Shown: one piece after another, positions 27,232-34,570 of the stretch
How the letters are laid out: every line of letters begins with the position of its first letter
Numbering within the stretch: the stretch's first letter is position 1
NCBI GenBank assembly: GCA_024682595.1
Contig: JAIKZA010000022.1
Coordinates: 1 to 34,570 of the forward strand
Origin: Candidatus Saccharimonadota bacterium
GTDB taxonomy: Bacteria; Patescibacteriota; Saccharimonadia; Saccharimonadales; Saccharimonadaceae
Direction of reading: 5' to 3'
DNA: 34,570 nucleotides
Program-made: the position numbers and the translations under genes
Notes under the pieces: generated by a model
Told to the model about the DNA's origin: nothing
Seen by the model: the letters and a program-made list of their open reading frames with translations, nothing else
Database searches by the model: none

Positions 27232-27483
27232 ATGGACATTAAAGCTTTTATCGAAGCGATGAGTCGTGACGATTTTTTCCAGAAAATTTTCACTAAAATC
27301 GCACAAAGACATGATTTCAGCACGATTGCTTGTGGCGGTATTGAGGATCTGACAATTCAGGAGAAAGATAGTCTGCGTGACGAGATGGTCGAGTGCGGCA
27401 TTCCTCCGGGCATTGTTGAATCCGACGAAGAACTGGCCGAAGTAGTCAATGCAATTGCCGCGCGCAGCGTCGGGATTCGGTAA
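27232..27483 (+). CDS. Small acidic soluble protein, unknown
   Basis: SD gaaagggggtgag before ATG; consensus promoter upstream and strong terminator downstream. Confidence 0.75.
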   Translation: MDIKAFIEAMSRDDFFQKIFTKIAQRHDFSTIACGGIEDLTIQEKDSLRDEMVECGIPPGIVESDEELAEVVNAIAARSVGIR

Positions 27484-27491
27484 GTAAAAAA

Positions 27492-27513
27492 GGCCGCCCC
27501 TAACGGGGCGGCC
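27492..27513 (+). terminator. GC-rich Rho-independent terminator
   Basis: ggccgcccc-taac-ggggcggcc followed by aattcttttttt. Confidence 0.85.
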
Positions 27514-27534
27514 AATTCTTTTTTTGCAGATTGA

Positions 27535-28080
27535 TTATTTATATTTAGCCAAGAAGGTCGAGAGATCTGAGTCGCTATTAATGTCATCTAAGCGATCATA
27601 GACTACACCTTCGCGCACGTAGACAAGGACAGGAGAATCCTCTTTGCCAATGGTTACATTGCGAGCCGTTATCTCCGCATTGCCCGCGCCTTCGGTAGTA
27701 TGTTCATAGTGGTAAATATCGGATATTTCAGCCGACGCCGCGACGTTTGCTAGACGGGCGCCAAAATCCACACAACTACTACATCCCTCATCCGATGCAA
27801 AAATGAAGCCGGTTTTTCCAGAAGTGAAAAAATCCACCACAGCCTCGCTGCCAACTAGGGTAATGCCGTTGACGTCTTTTTCTTTATTTTCGAGAGCCTC
27901 TTTAAACGTACCAGAAACATCAAGCGGCGTTTTAGTTTCGAGCTTAAACGAACGCACGAAGGCTATCGAGAACACTAGTGTTACTAGCACCGCAGTCAAA
28001 ATACTTACGAGAACACAAATCGGCAGAATGCTACAAAACTGACCGTACTGTTCCGACTTGTTTTTATTTTTCTTGTTCAT
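27535..28080 (-). CDS. Membrane-anchored thioredoxin-fold-like protein with CxxC
   Basis: N-terminal TM, GKTGFIFASDEGCSSCVDFGARL, C-terminal DSPVLVYVREGVVYDRL. Confidence 0.6.
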   Translation of the reverse strand: MNKKNKNKSEQYGQFCSILPICVLVSILTAVLVTLVFSIAFVRSFKLETKTPLDVSGTFKEALENKEKDVNGITLVGSEAVVDFFTSGKTGFIFASDEGCSSCVDFGARLANVAASAEISDIYHYEHTTEGAGNAEITARNVTIGKEDSPVLVYVREGVVYDRLDDINSDSDLSTFLAKYK

Positions 28081-28127
28081 TGCGCATAATTCTCCTATAT
28101 TGCTTATGTTAAATTATACCACAACTA

Positions 28128-28155
28128 AAAATACCGCCATATGGCGGTATTTTTT
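28128..28155. terminator. Terminator downstream of RNase J gene
   Basis: aaaaataccgcc-atat-ggcggtattttttt. Confidence 0.8.
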
Positions 28156-28160
28156 TAAGA

Positions 28161-30323
28161 TTAGACTTTGTTTATAACTGGTATTACGATTGGCGTATGA
28201 CCGGTGGCATCAAAGAGGATATGCGTTACGTCTTCTTTGATTTCTTCCTTCATAGTCTTAATATCGTCATCGGACGCAATGCTGCGGTCGGTCTTTGCGC
28301 GAAGATAATGTCGAATCTTGCCGATTAACTCTTCTGAATTGTCTAGGTAAATAAACGCGCGCGAAACGATATCTGGGGTCTTAATGAGGCGTCCAGTCTT
28401 TTTACTGAGCGTAAGAATAACCACGAAGATGCCCTCGCGAGAAATATGAATACGATCTTTTACGACAGCTTCGTTGACCTGGCGATCGGCGTCATCGTAA
28501 AGCTTATTACCGACATGAATGCGACCATTTTTATGAATCGTCCGATCCGGCATTAATTCGACAATATCGCCATCATCCGCCACAATAATGTTATCTTTCG
28601 GAATACCCACAACATTCTCAGCCATCTCGGCATTATGCTGTAGCATATAAAACTCGCCATGATAAGGCATATAATTCTTCGGCTGCATATCGGTGACGAA
28701 TTTAACGTGATCCTCGTAGTAAGCATGGCCAGATAGATGTAATGGGCCAATATTCGTCAAATGGGTTTTACCATTCTGAATTACTTGCGCCCCTTCACGC
28801 AAGAGGCCACCAACAGTAGATACAACCTTCGGCTCATTGCCTGGAATTGGATTAGAACTGAAAACAATTGTATCGGTGGCCTTAATCTTAATATAGCGAT
28901 GCGAACCAGAGACCATACGGTTTAGAACTGCATTCATTTCGCCCTGCGAACCCGTACAGACAATCGTAACTTTCTCATCTGGAAGCTTAATGATATCTTC
29001 CATCTTCATAATGGTGTCTTTTGGAATCTTGATAGCTTTGGCGCGCAGAGCTACTTCTACGTTATTAATCATCGAATATCCCGCAAAGGCAACTTTACGT
29101 CCACGTGCAGCCGCCTCTTTTAGGACTAGTTCGATACGCTTAACCTGAGAGGAGAAACAGGAAATAATAACACGACCATTCGCGTAGTGATCCATGACGC
29201 GGCCCATATTTTCGCCCACGTCATATTCTGAATGCGGATGTGTGCCTGGAGTATCAATGTTCGTAGACTCATTGAGGAGCAAGGCATATCCTTCTTTATC
29301 GCGAATCTCAAGGAGGCGGTCATAATCGGCCGGCGTACCCATTGGGTTAGCCTCGAAGCGCCAGTCGCCAGACAATAAGATATTACCATTTGGCGTACGT
29401 ACAACAATGGACGTATTGCCAGGAATAGAGTGCAAGATATGAACAAATTCTGCCGAAAGATGCTCGGACAATTTTATGCTTTCGTGTTTGAACGGATCAA
29501 CTTCGTGATAATTCATATCTGGCACATCGGGTAACTCGGACATCTGCTTTTTAATCATGCCGATTGTAAAGCTTGTTGCATAAATTGGTACAAGCGGGCC
29601 AAAATACGGCAAAAGATGCTTACAGGCGCCAATATGATCTAGATGAGCATGAGTAAAGAGAATTGCTTTTACATTGTCGCGATTATCTTCTAGCCACTTT
29701 GCGTCTGGCACCATATAATTTACGCCCGGATAATCTTCGCTCGCAAAGAGCGTACCCATGTCGATGAGAATAATTTCTCCTTGATACTCAATGGCAGTCA
29801 TATTCTTGCCGATACCAAACTCGCCGAGGCCGCCAATTGGAATTATACGAACCGCATCACGATGTTGGCGAGCTGACTTAATCTGCGCCATCGTAACTTG
29901 CTGGCCATTATACCCGTTGTAGCGAGATTTATTGACTGGAATACCGATGATGTGCTGCGTAGCCTGCGCGTTAACATCCTGGCTCAGCATGCGCTGATGA
30001 TGAACCATCTCGCCTTTACGCGTACTAACGAGCAAATTAACCTCACGTTTTTTATCGGTAGCGGTCGGGGCGGCCTTCGTGGCCTTTGTGGCTTTAGTAT
30101 TACTCTTCTTTATAGGCTTTTTTGCTACAGACTTAGTAGCTTTGCTAGCAGCCTTTCTCTTGCCACGTACGAGTTTTTCGTCTTTGCCGCCGGGCGCAAA
30201 ATTCGCATTAAAGTTGCGTTTTTGGTTTTCTTCGAATTGTTTTTTGATGTCTGGTAGGCGTTCGGCGCGCATTTTGAGCAATTTTGCTCGGCGTGCTGCC
30301 TCGGCCTGTTTTTTATTCTCCAT
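28161..30323 (-). CDS. rnj: Ribonuclease J with long Lys/Ala/Thr-rich N-terminal extension
   Basis: GGLGEFGIGKNMTAIEY, FTHAHLDHIGACKHLLPYFG, beta-CASP region, GHAYYEDHVKFVTDMQPKNYMPYHGE. Confidence 0.95.
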   Translation of the reverse strand: MENKKQAEAARRAKLLKMRAERLPDIKKQFEENQKRNFNANFAPGGKDEKLVRGKRKAASKATKSVAKKPIKKSNTKATKATKAAPTATDKKREVNLLVSTRKGEMVHHQRMLSQDVNAQATQHIIGIPVNKSRYNGYNGQQVTMAQIKSARQHRDAVRIIPIGGLGEFGIGKNMTAIEYQGEIILIDMGTLFASEDYPGVNYMVPDAKWLEDNRDNVKAILFTHAHLDHIGACKHLLPYFGPLVPIYATSFTIGMIKKQMSELPDVPDMNYHEVDPFKHESIKLSEHLSAEFVHILHSIPGNTSIVVRTPNGNILLSGDWRFEANPMGTPADYDRLLEIRDKEGYALLLNESTNIDTPGTHPHSEYDVGENMGRVMDHYANGRVIISCFSSQVKRIELVLKEAAARGRKVAFAGYSMINNVEVALRAKAIKIPKDTIMKMEDIIKLPDEKVTIVCTGSQGEMNAVLNRMVSGSHRYIKIKATDTIVFSSNPIPGNEPKVVSTVGGLLREGAQVIQNGKTHLTNIGPLHLSGHAYYEDHVKFVTDMQPKNYMPYHGEFYMLQHNAEMAENVVGIPKDNIIVADDGDIVELMPDRTIHKNGRIHVGNKLYDDADRQVNEAVVKDRIHISREGIFVVILTLSKKTGRLIKTPDIVSRAFIYLDNSEELIGKIRHYLRAKTDRSIASDDDIKTMKEEIKEDVTHILFDATGHTPIVIPVINKV

Positions 30324-30473
30324 TCGTCCCCTTTTTATTAAATTCTATTATTGATTTCCCACACTTAAGGCACAATTTTCTACCGATTGACATAATTCAG
30401 AACTGATTGTGCTAAAAGTAAATAACTTAGTGTTTATATTTTACCAAAGATAATTATTGCCGTCAAATAAAAA

Positions 30474-30494
30474 GCCTCCCCCATAGGGGGAGGC
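30474..30494 (-). terminator. GC-rich terminator for the 30500-31542 gene pair
   Basis: gcctccccc-ata/tat-gggggaggc followed by TTTTTATTTG on the minus strand. Confidence 0.8.
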
Positions 30495-30499
30495 GGAGG

Positions 30500-30949
30500 T
30501 TAACGATTAGTCCAACGGACCACCTCGGCCAGAGCTTCTTTCGGCAAGATGACGCAATAGGTTTCATAGTCGCCTAAGTCGACATTATCACTGAGCCTCG
30601 AGAGGTAGCACTCGTAGAGTTGACCCGAGCTCAGTCCATATTGCTGAGACGTGCCTTCGCCGTTACCGATGCGCACGTAGCCCTCATCCTTATAGACCTG
30701 GATGGAGACGATTTTCTCTACGTTCTGATAGACGTAGCAGTCTTCATCCTCACTGATGGGCTCAAAACCTTTACCCCAGAGATACCCGTCAACATCGACA
30801 CCGTCCTCGAACCGGTTATTATCAAGCTTCTCGATGGCCTGATCGTCAGACCAGTTGTCTGCGCGGTTACCGTAGAGCACCGACAATACGATGATCAAGA
30901 TTGACACCGCCGCGAGAATTACCAAACCGATTTTTTGCGAACTTGTCAT
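30500..30949 (-). CDS. Membrane-anchored extracytoplasmic protein, paralog of the adjacent gene
   Basis: N-terminal TM (IGLVILAAVSILIIVLSVLYG); VDVDGYLWGKGFEP...GQLYECYLSRLSDN...CVILPKEALAEVV aligns by eye to neighbour. Confidence 0.7.
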   Translation of the reverse strand: MTSSQKIGLVILAAVSILIIVLSVLYGNRADNWSDDQAIEKLDNNRFEDGVDVDGYLWGKGFEPISEDEDCYVYQNVEKIVSIQVYKDEGYVRIGNGEGTSQQYGLSSGQLYECYLSRLSDNVDLGDYETYCVILPKEALAEVVRWTNR

Positions 30950-31542
30950 TTTAATACTCGCACCCCCTCTCCTTCGGATTCAAGAATTGTCGCGACCGCC
31001 CCCACGGGGAGAAGAATATTCCTAGCCCCAGGGTCTTCCGGATTGTCTCTCGGAAGAATCCAGCAAACATGGCATTCTTTAAGATTGCCACGTCTCGGAT
31101 CATAAGTATTGGTTCCAATGTTGGAACCCTTCACGATGATTGATTCGCCATAATCGACGATCTCAATTTCCGTCCCGTCGTTCTTCCGGTACCGGATGTC
31201 GACGCCGCTCAGTCCGCAGGGGAAGAACTTCTTCGACCTGAGAAAACCGTCCAGATCGACGTGGTCGCCACGGATATAAAGTCCGTCCTCAACCAGACCA
31301 ACCTGCCGCTCTTCGGCGGACGTGGCGAAAGCCACCCCGATACAAAAGATTACGATGATCGTTACGGCAATCAGAATGCCTTTTGCCATAGCGCGCGTGC
31401 GCTTGGTGGCACCTACGCACGAGTAGACATCGAGCGGAATCGGATCATTGTGACGCGCGGTACTGTGAGGGATATAATCCCCCTTTCTTGCGCGTTTCTT
31501 TCCGTCGCTCATGTAATCGGGATTCGTTTTGCGTTTGCTCAT
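30946..31542 (-). CDS. Membrane-anchored extracytoplasmic protein, paralog of the adjacent gene
   Basis: SD aggaggtg; TM (GILIAVTIIVIFCIGVAFA); HVDLDGFLRSKKFFP...GNLKECHVCWILPRDN...NILLPVGAVATIL. Confidence 0.7.
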   Translation of the reverse strand: MSKRKTNPDYMSDGKKRARKGDYIPHSTARHNDPIPLDVYSCVGATKRTRAMAKGILIAVTIIVIFCIGVAFATSAEERQVGLVEDGLYIRGDHVDLDGFLRSKKFFPCGLSGVDIRYRKNDGTEIEIVDYGESIIVKGSNIGTNTYDPRRGNLKECHVCWILPRDNPEDPGARNILLPVGAVATILESEGEGVRVLK

Positions 31543-31592
31543 TTTTTCACCTCCTAAAATACTTCGCTAACTATGGTATCAACGATTAGTCT

Positions 31593-31621
31593 AGTATAAC
31601 ACATTTTGACAAAAAAATCAA
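31593..31621 (-). promoter_or_regulatory. Promoter TTGATT-N17-TATACT for the 31542 gene pair
   Basis: -35 at 31616-31621, -10 at 31593-31598, spacer 17. Confidence 0.6.
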
Positions 31622-31634
31622 TATCTGATATACT
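31606..31634 (+). promoter_or_regulatory. Promoter TTGACA-N17-TATACT upstream of nusA
   Basis: -35 at 31606-31611, -10 at 31629-31634, spacer 17. Confidence 0.8.
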
Positions 31635-31652
31635 GTTGACATACAGATGAAG

Positions 31653-31673
31653 ACCGGCTCGAAAAGAGGCGGT
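31653..31673 (+). terminator. Attenuator-like hairpin in the nusA leader
   Basis: accggctc-gaaaa-gaggcggt (one mismatch) followed by tttatta. Confidence 0.5.
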
Positions 31674-31706
31674 TTTATTAGTGTAATTAATTAATGAAAG
31701 GAAAAT

Positions 31707-32846
31707 ATGGATCTAGACTTAAAGCAGATGGTCGCAATGGTCGACATTATTGCTGAAGAAAAGAATCTACCAAAAGAGACTGTGATTGATGTGATCCAGC
31801 AGGCAATTGCGGCAGCGTGGCGCAAAGATAACGGTGACAAAGATATGGATGTTCGTTGCGAACTCAATCTAAATACCGGCGAGGCTGATATTTATATTAT
31901 TCGCGAAGTTATCGAAGACGACGTAGCCTATAATCCAGCTACCGAAGTCCCACAATCCGAGGCTAATGGTAAAGAGATTGGCGACCATGTTGAAGAAAAG
32001 CACAAAGTCGAGAGCTTTGGCCGCGTCGCATCGCAAACCGCGAAGCAGGTCGTCATTCAGCGCCTACGCGAAGCAGAACGTGATGCTGTATTAACGATGT
32101 ATGAAGACAAAATTGGCAGTGTCGTGAATGGCACAATTGTACGCGTAGAGCCAAAATTAGTTCGCATTGACCTAGGCAAAGCTACTGGCATCATGCCAAA
32201 AAGTGAACAAATTGAAGGAGAATATTACGCAGTTGGCTCACGCGTGAAGGTATATATCAAAGAAATCGAGCGCAATGAACGTGGCGCGCAATTAATCCTA
32301 AGCCGCGGCTGCGCAGAATTCATCGAGTATCTCTTCCGCCAAGAAGTTCCAGAAATCGAGAATGGTTCAGTCGAAATCAAAGCTATTGCGCGCGAAGCTG
32401 GCCGTCGCACCAAGATTGCCGTTGCTGCCACTATGCCTGGCATCGACCCAGTTGGCACCTTCGTTGGCGGACGCGGCGTACGCGTACAGGCCGTCATGAA
32501 TGAAATCGGCGATCGCGAAAAGATCGACATCGTTAACTGGAGCGATAATATTTCTGAATATATCCGCGAAGCTCTCAGCCCAGCCGAAATTCAAAAAGTC
32601 GAGACCGATAAAATCGAGAACAAAAAAGGCGAAATGGTTGACCATGCTACCGTTTATGTATCTAAAGATCAGCAATCAATTGCAATTGGTCGCGCTGGAC
32701 AAAACGTTCGCCTCGCTTCTAAATTGACTGGATACGAGATCGACGTCGAAGTCGCCAAGGCGCCAGAGAAAAAGAAAAAGAAAAACGTCGAAGATTCCTT
32801 GCTATCTGCAGTCGAAGAGAGCGAAGACGAATCTGCCGAAGAGTAG
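31707..32846 (+). CDS. nusA: Transcription termination/antitermination factor NusA
   Basis: NTD, S1 (GSVVNGTIVRVEPKLVRIDLGKATGIMPKSEQ), KH domains (GTFVGGRGVRVQAVMNEIGDREKIDIVNW; SIAIGRAGQNVRLASKLTGYEIDV). Confidence 0.96.
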   Translation: MDLDLKQMVAMVDIIAEEKNLPKETVIDVIQQAIAAAWRKDNGDKDMDVRCELNLNTGEADIYIIREVIEDDVAYNPATEVPQSEANGKEIGDHVEEKHKVESFGRVASQTAKQVVIQRLREAERDAVLTMYEDKIGSVVNGTIVRVEPKLVRIDLGKATGIMPKSEQIEGEYYAVGSRVKVYIKEIERNERGAQLILSRGCAEFIEYLFRQEVPEIENGSVEIKAIAREAGRRTKIAVAATMPGIDPVGTFVGGRGVRVQAVMNEIGDREKIDIVNWSDNISEYIREALSPAEIQKVETDKIENKKGEMVDHATVYVSKDQQSIAIGRAGQNVRLASKLTGYEIDVEVAKAPEKKKKKNVEDSLLSAVEESEDESAEE

Positions 32847-32860
32847 AATTTGCCAAAAAA

Positions 32861-32878
32861 GAAGCCCCGCGGGGCTTC
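32861..32878. terminator. Bidirectional terminator nusA / 32883 gene
   Basis: gaagccccgcggggcttc followed by tttttt. Confidence 0.85.
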
Positions 32879-32882
32879 TTTT

Positions 32883-33128
32883 TTAGTTGCGACTCTTTTT
32901 ACTGCACTTAACCGGCGCTTTTATGCCCGCCCGATTCATGGCGCGTTGCGCTTGCGCATCCCCACATTCTTCTTGCGTTTTCTCGCCAGACGTAACAGTC
33001 AAAGTGTCACCGTCTACGCGTTTTAATATGGTTGAGGCCAGAATACCAATCATTACGATAATAAACAGGATAAAGAATGTATGGAGAACCTTATTAACGC
33101 CCTTTGATGTTTTATCATTGCTATACAT
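32883..33128 (-). CDS. Small membrane-anchored protein, unknown
   Basis: One TM (VLHTFFILFIIVMIGILASTIL), then TLTVTSGEKTQEECGDAQAQRAMNRAGIKAPVKCSK. Confidence 0.6.
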   Translation of the reverse strand: MYSNDKTSKGVNKVLHTFFILFIIVMIGILASTILKRVDGDTLTVTSGEKTQEECGDAQAQRAMNRAGIKAPVKCSKKSRN

Positions 33129-33177
33129 TTTAGCTAAATTTTAGCACCGCTTATGTTTTTTATACAAGGTGGCAACC

Positions 33178-34371
33178 TTAGTTTTTTAATTCAGCAAACT
33201 TCTCCGCCATAGTTGGATTGCCGCGCGTAAGTCGCTTAATTGTCAGGTCTTCAGCCTTATTATTAGCCAGACGAAGATTATTCTCGGAACTCAAAAGTGC
33301 TTCTTTAGTCTTTTGAAGATGAGTAATAGTCTTGTCGATTTCCTCAATCGCAGTACTAAATTTTTTACTGGCAAGCTCATAGTTGCGCGCAAAAGCCTGC
33401 TTGAAGTTCTCCATATTTTCCTCAAAATGCGTAATATCGATATTTTGATTGCGTACTACGGCTAGTTCTTGCTTGTATTTTAAGGAGTTGAGTGCCGCAT
33501 TGCGCAGAAGTGTAATCATCGGAATAAAGAATTGTGGGCGAATTACATACATCTTGTCATATCTGTAGCTCACATCAACAATGCCAGTGTTATAAAGTTC
33601 AGAATCAGCCTCTAGCAAGGTAACTAAAACTGCATATTCGCAATTCTTTTCTTTGCGATCCTTGTCGAGTTCTTTAAAGAAGTCTTCGTTTTTATGCTTC
33701 GTGGCGGTAGTTTCATTCTCATTCTTCATCTCAAACATAATCGAGACTATCTCGTTGCCCTGTCCGTCATTTTCGCGATAAATGTAGTCGCCCTTACTAC
33801 CAGTGCGCGCATCGTTGTCTTTTTCAAAATAAGCATTCTGAAATGCAGTAGCGCGCAAACGATTAAACTCTGTTTGACAATGTTGTTCAAGTGATTCGCC
33901 GACCATTTTCGTGCTTAGCTTGGATTTGAGATCTTTGAGACGATCAATTTCTTCATCTTTGAGCTTTAGCGCACCTTCGTATTGTGTTTTGAGGGCCGAC
34001 TCGCGTAGCTTGACCTGTGCCGCCAACGACTCCTCGCGCAACTTAGCTTCAGAAGCCTTCGTCTTCAGGTCAGACTTGGTCGATTCTAGTTCTCTTTCGA
34101 CTGGAGCCAGCGCCCGCGTAACTGCAAGTTCCCTATCCGTATCGGCCTGTTTTAGCTTCGCCTCAAGCTCAGCAATCTTTTTCGTCTGTGCCGCTTCTTG
34201 CTTAGCGAGCGCCAAGTCCCTGTCGGCATGCGCCTGTTTTTCGACATCCTTCAAACGCGCATGTAGCTCTTCTTCGAATTCCCTATTGCGAACTTGACTC
34301 AAAATATCAGCATAGCTCGTATCGTCAACTTTAAAGGTTTTACCACAATGTGGACATTTTAGTTCTGCCAT
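33178..34371 (-). CDS. DUF2130 domain coiled-coil protein
   Basis: N-terminal zinc-ribbon-like CPHCGKTF, long coiled coil, [64 protein letters not shown]. Confidence 0.88.
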   Translation of the reverse strand: MAELKCPHCGKTFKVDDTSYADILSQVRNREFEEELHARLKDVEKQAHADRDLALAKQEAAQTKKIAELEAKLKQADTDRELAVTRALAPVERELESTKSDLKTKASEAKLREESLAAQVKLRESALKTQYEGALKLKDEEIDRLKDLKSKLSTKMVGESLEQHCQTEFNRLRATAFQNAYFEKDNDARTGSKGDYIYRENDGQGNEIVSIMFEMKNENETTATKHKNEDFFKELDKDRKEKNCEYAVLVTLLEADSELYNTGIVDVSYRYDKMYVIRPQFFIPMITLLRNAALNSLKYKQELAVVRNQNIDITHFEENMENFKQAFARNYELASKKFSTAIEEIDKTITHLQKTKEALLSSENNLRLANNKAEDLTIKRLTRGNPTMAEKFAELKN

Positions 34372-34415
34372 ATATTCTCCGTATTTGTATATATTTTAAC
34401 CTATACTTAGAGGGG

Positions 34416-34570
34416 TCAGCACCTTTGCAACATTTGCATAGGAGTCATTCTTAAAGTTGTATGTATTCTAGCATAGTTGTAATAGATTAGGTATTCCTGA
34501 ATACTCTTAGTAACTTCAGGCAGCGTTCTTGCGGTATATGGACCAATAGATTCTTCTCGCATTGTTCGGT
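34416..34570 (-). mobile_element. C-terminal end of an rve/DDE-type transposase (partial, runs off window)
   Basis: Minus frame from 34568: RTMREESIGPYTARTLPEVTKSIQEYLIYYNYARIHTTLRMTPMQMLQRC*; YYN..RIHTTLR.TP is typical of integrase-core C-termini. Under the ORF-track length cut-off. Confidence 0.65.

Noticed and set aside
33166-33179. aaggt-ggca-acctt hairpin downstream of the DUF2130 gene as a terminator
   Set aside because: Only a 5-bp stem and no proper U-tract on the minus strand.
1-34570. UGA recoded as Gly (SR1/Gracilibacteria-type code)
   Set aside because: TGA ends several genes (e.g. mnmA, the 5893 gene) and intact proteins do not need in-frame TGA readthrough.
1-34570. CRISPR arrays, tRNAs, rRNAs
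   Set aside because: No regularly spaced direct repeats and no tRNA cloverleaf/T-loop or rRNA-like sequence seen in the short intergenic spaces.

Overview
The window looks like a compact chromosomal segment of a Patescibacteria/CPR bacterium, probably Saccharibacteria (TM7)-like. That placement is inferred from gene content and very short core proteins; it was not tested. The standard genetic code appears to be used: TGA terminates several genes, and an RF2 with an SPF motif is present. Recognisable genes: an RsuA/RluB pseudouridine synthase, an FtsA-like ATPase, a nucleoside phosphorylase, a strongly reduced alanyl-tRNA synthetase, mnmA, an acyltransferase-3, a MoxR/DUF58/vWA/vWA/TPR operon led by a PRTase-like gene, a NifS-type cysteine desulfurase, an MFS-like protein, a tatD operon containing a DUF4868 (KwaB-like) protein, an S41 protease, a CHAP-domain hydrolase, ftsX, ftsE, prfB, truB, an RNase J, nusA and a DUF2130 protein. 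A transposase C-terminus is cut by the right edge; it is too short to appear in the ORF track. Main non-coding observations: (1) many housekeeping genes have a -10 box 6-7 nt before the ATG (predicted leaderless mRNAs), while small lineage-specific membrane-protein genes have consensus promoters, strong SDs and GC-rich terminators; (2) a candidate pseudoknotted structured RNA with its own promoter and terminator lies upstream of the CHAP hydrolase gene; (3) a perfect 9-12-9 dyad lies in the divergent acyltransferase/MoxR-operon promoter region; (4) nusA and a paralogous pair of membrane proteins have interleaved divergent promoters. No tRNA, rRNA or CRISPR array was seen.
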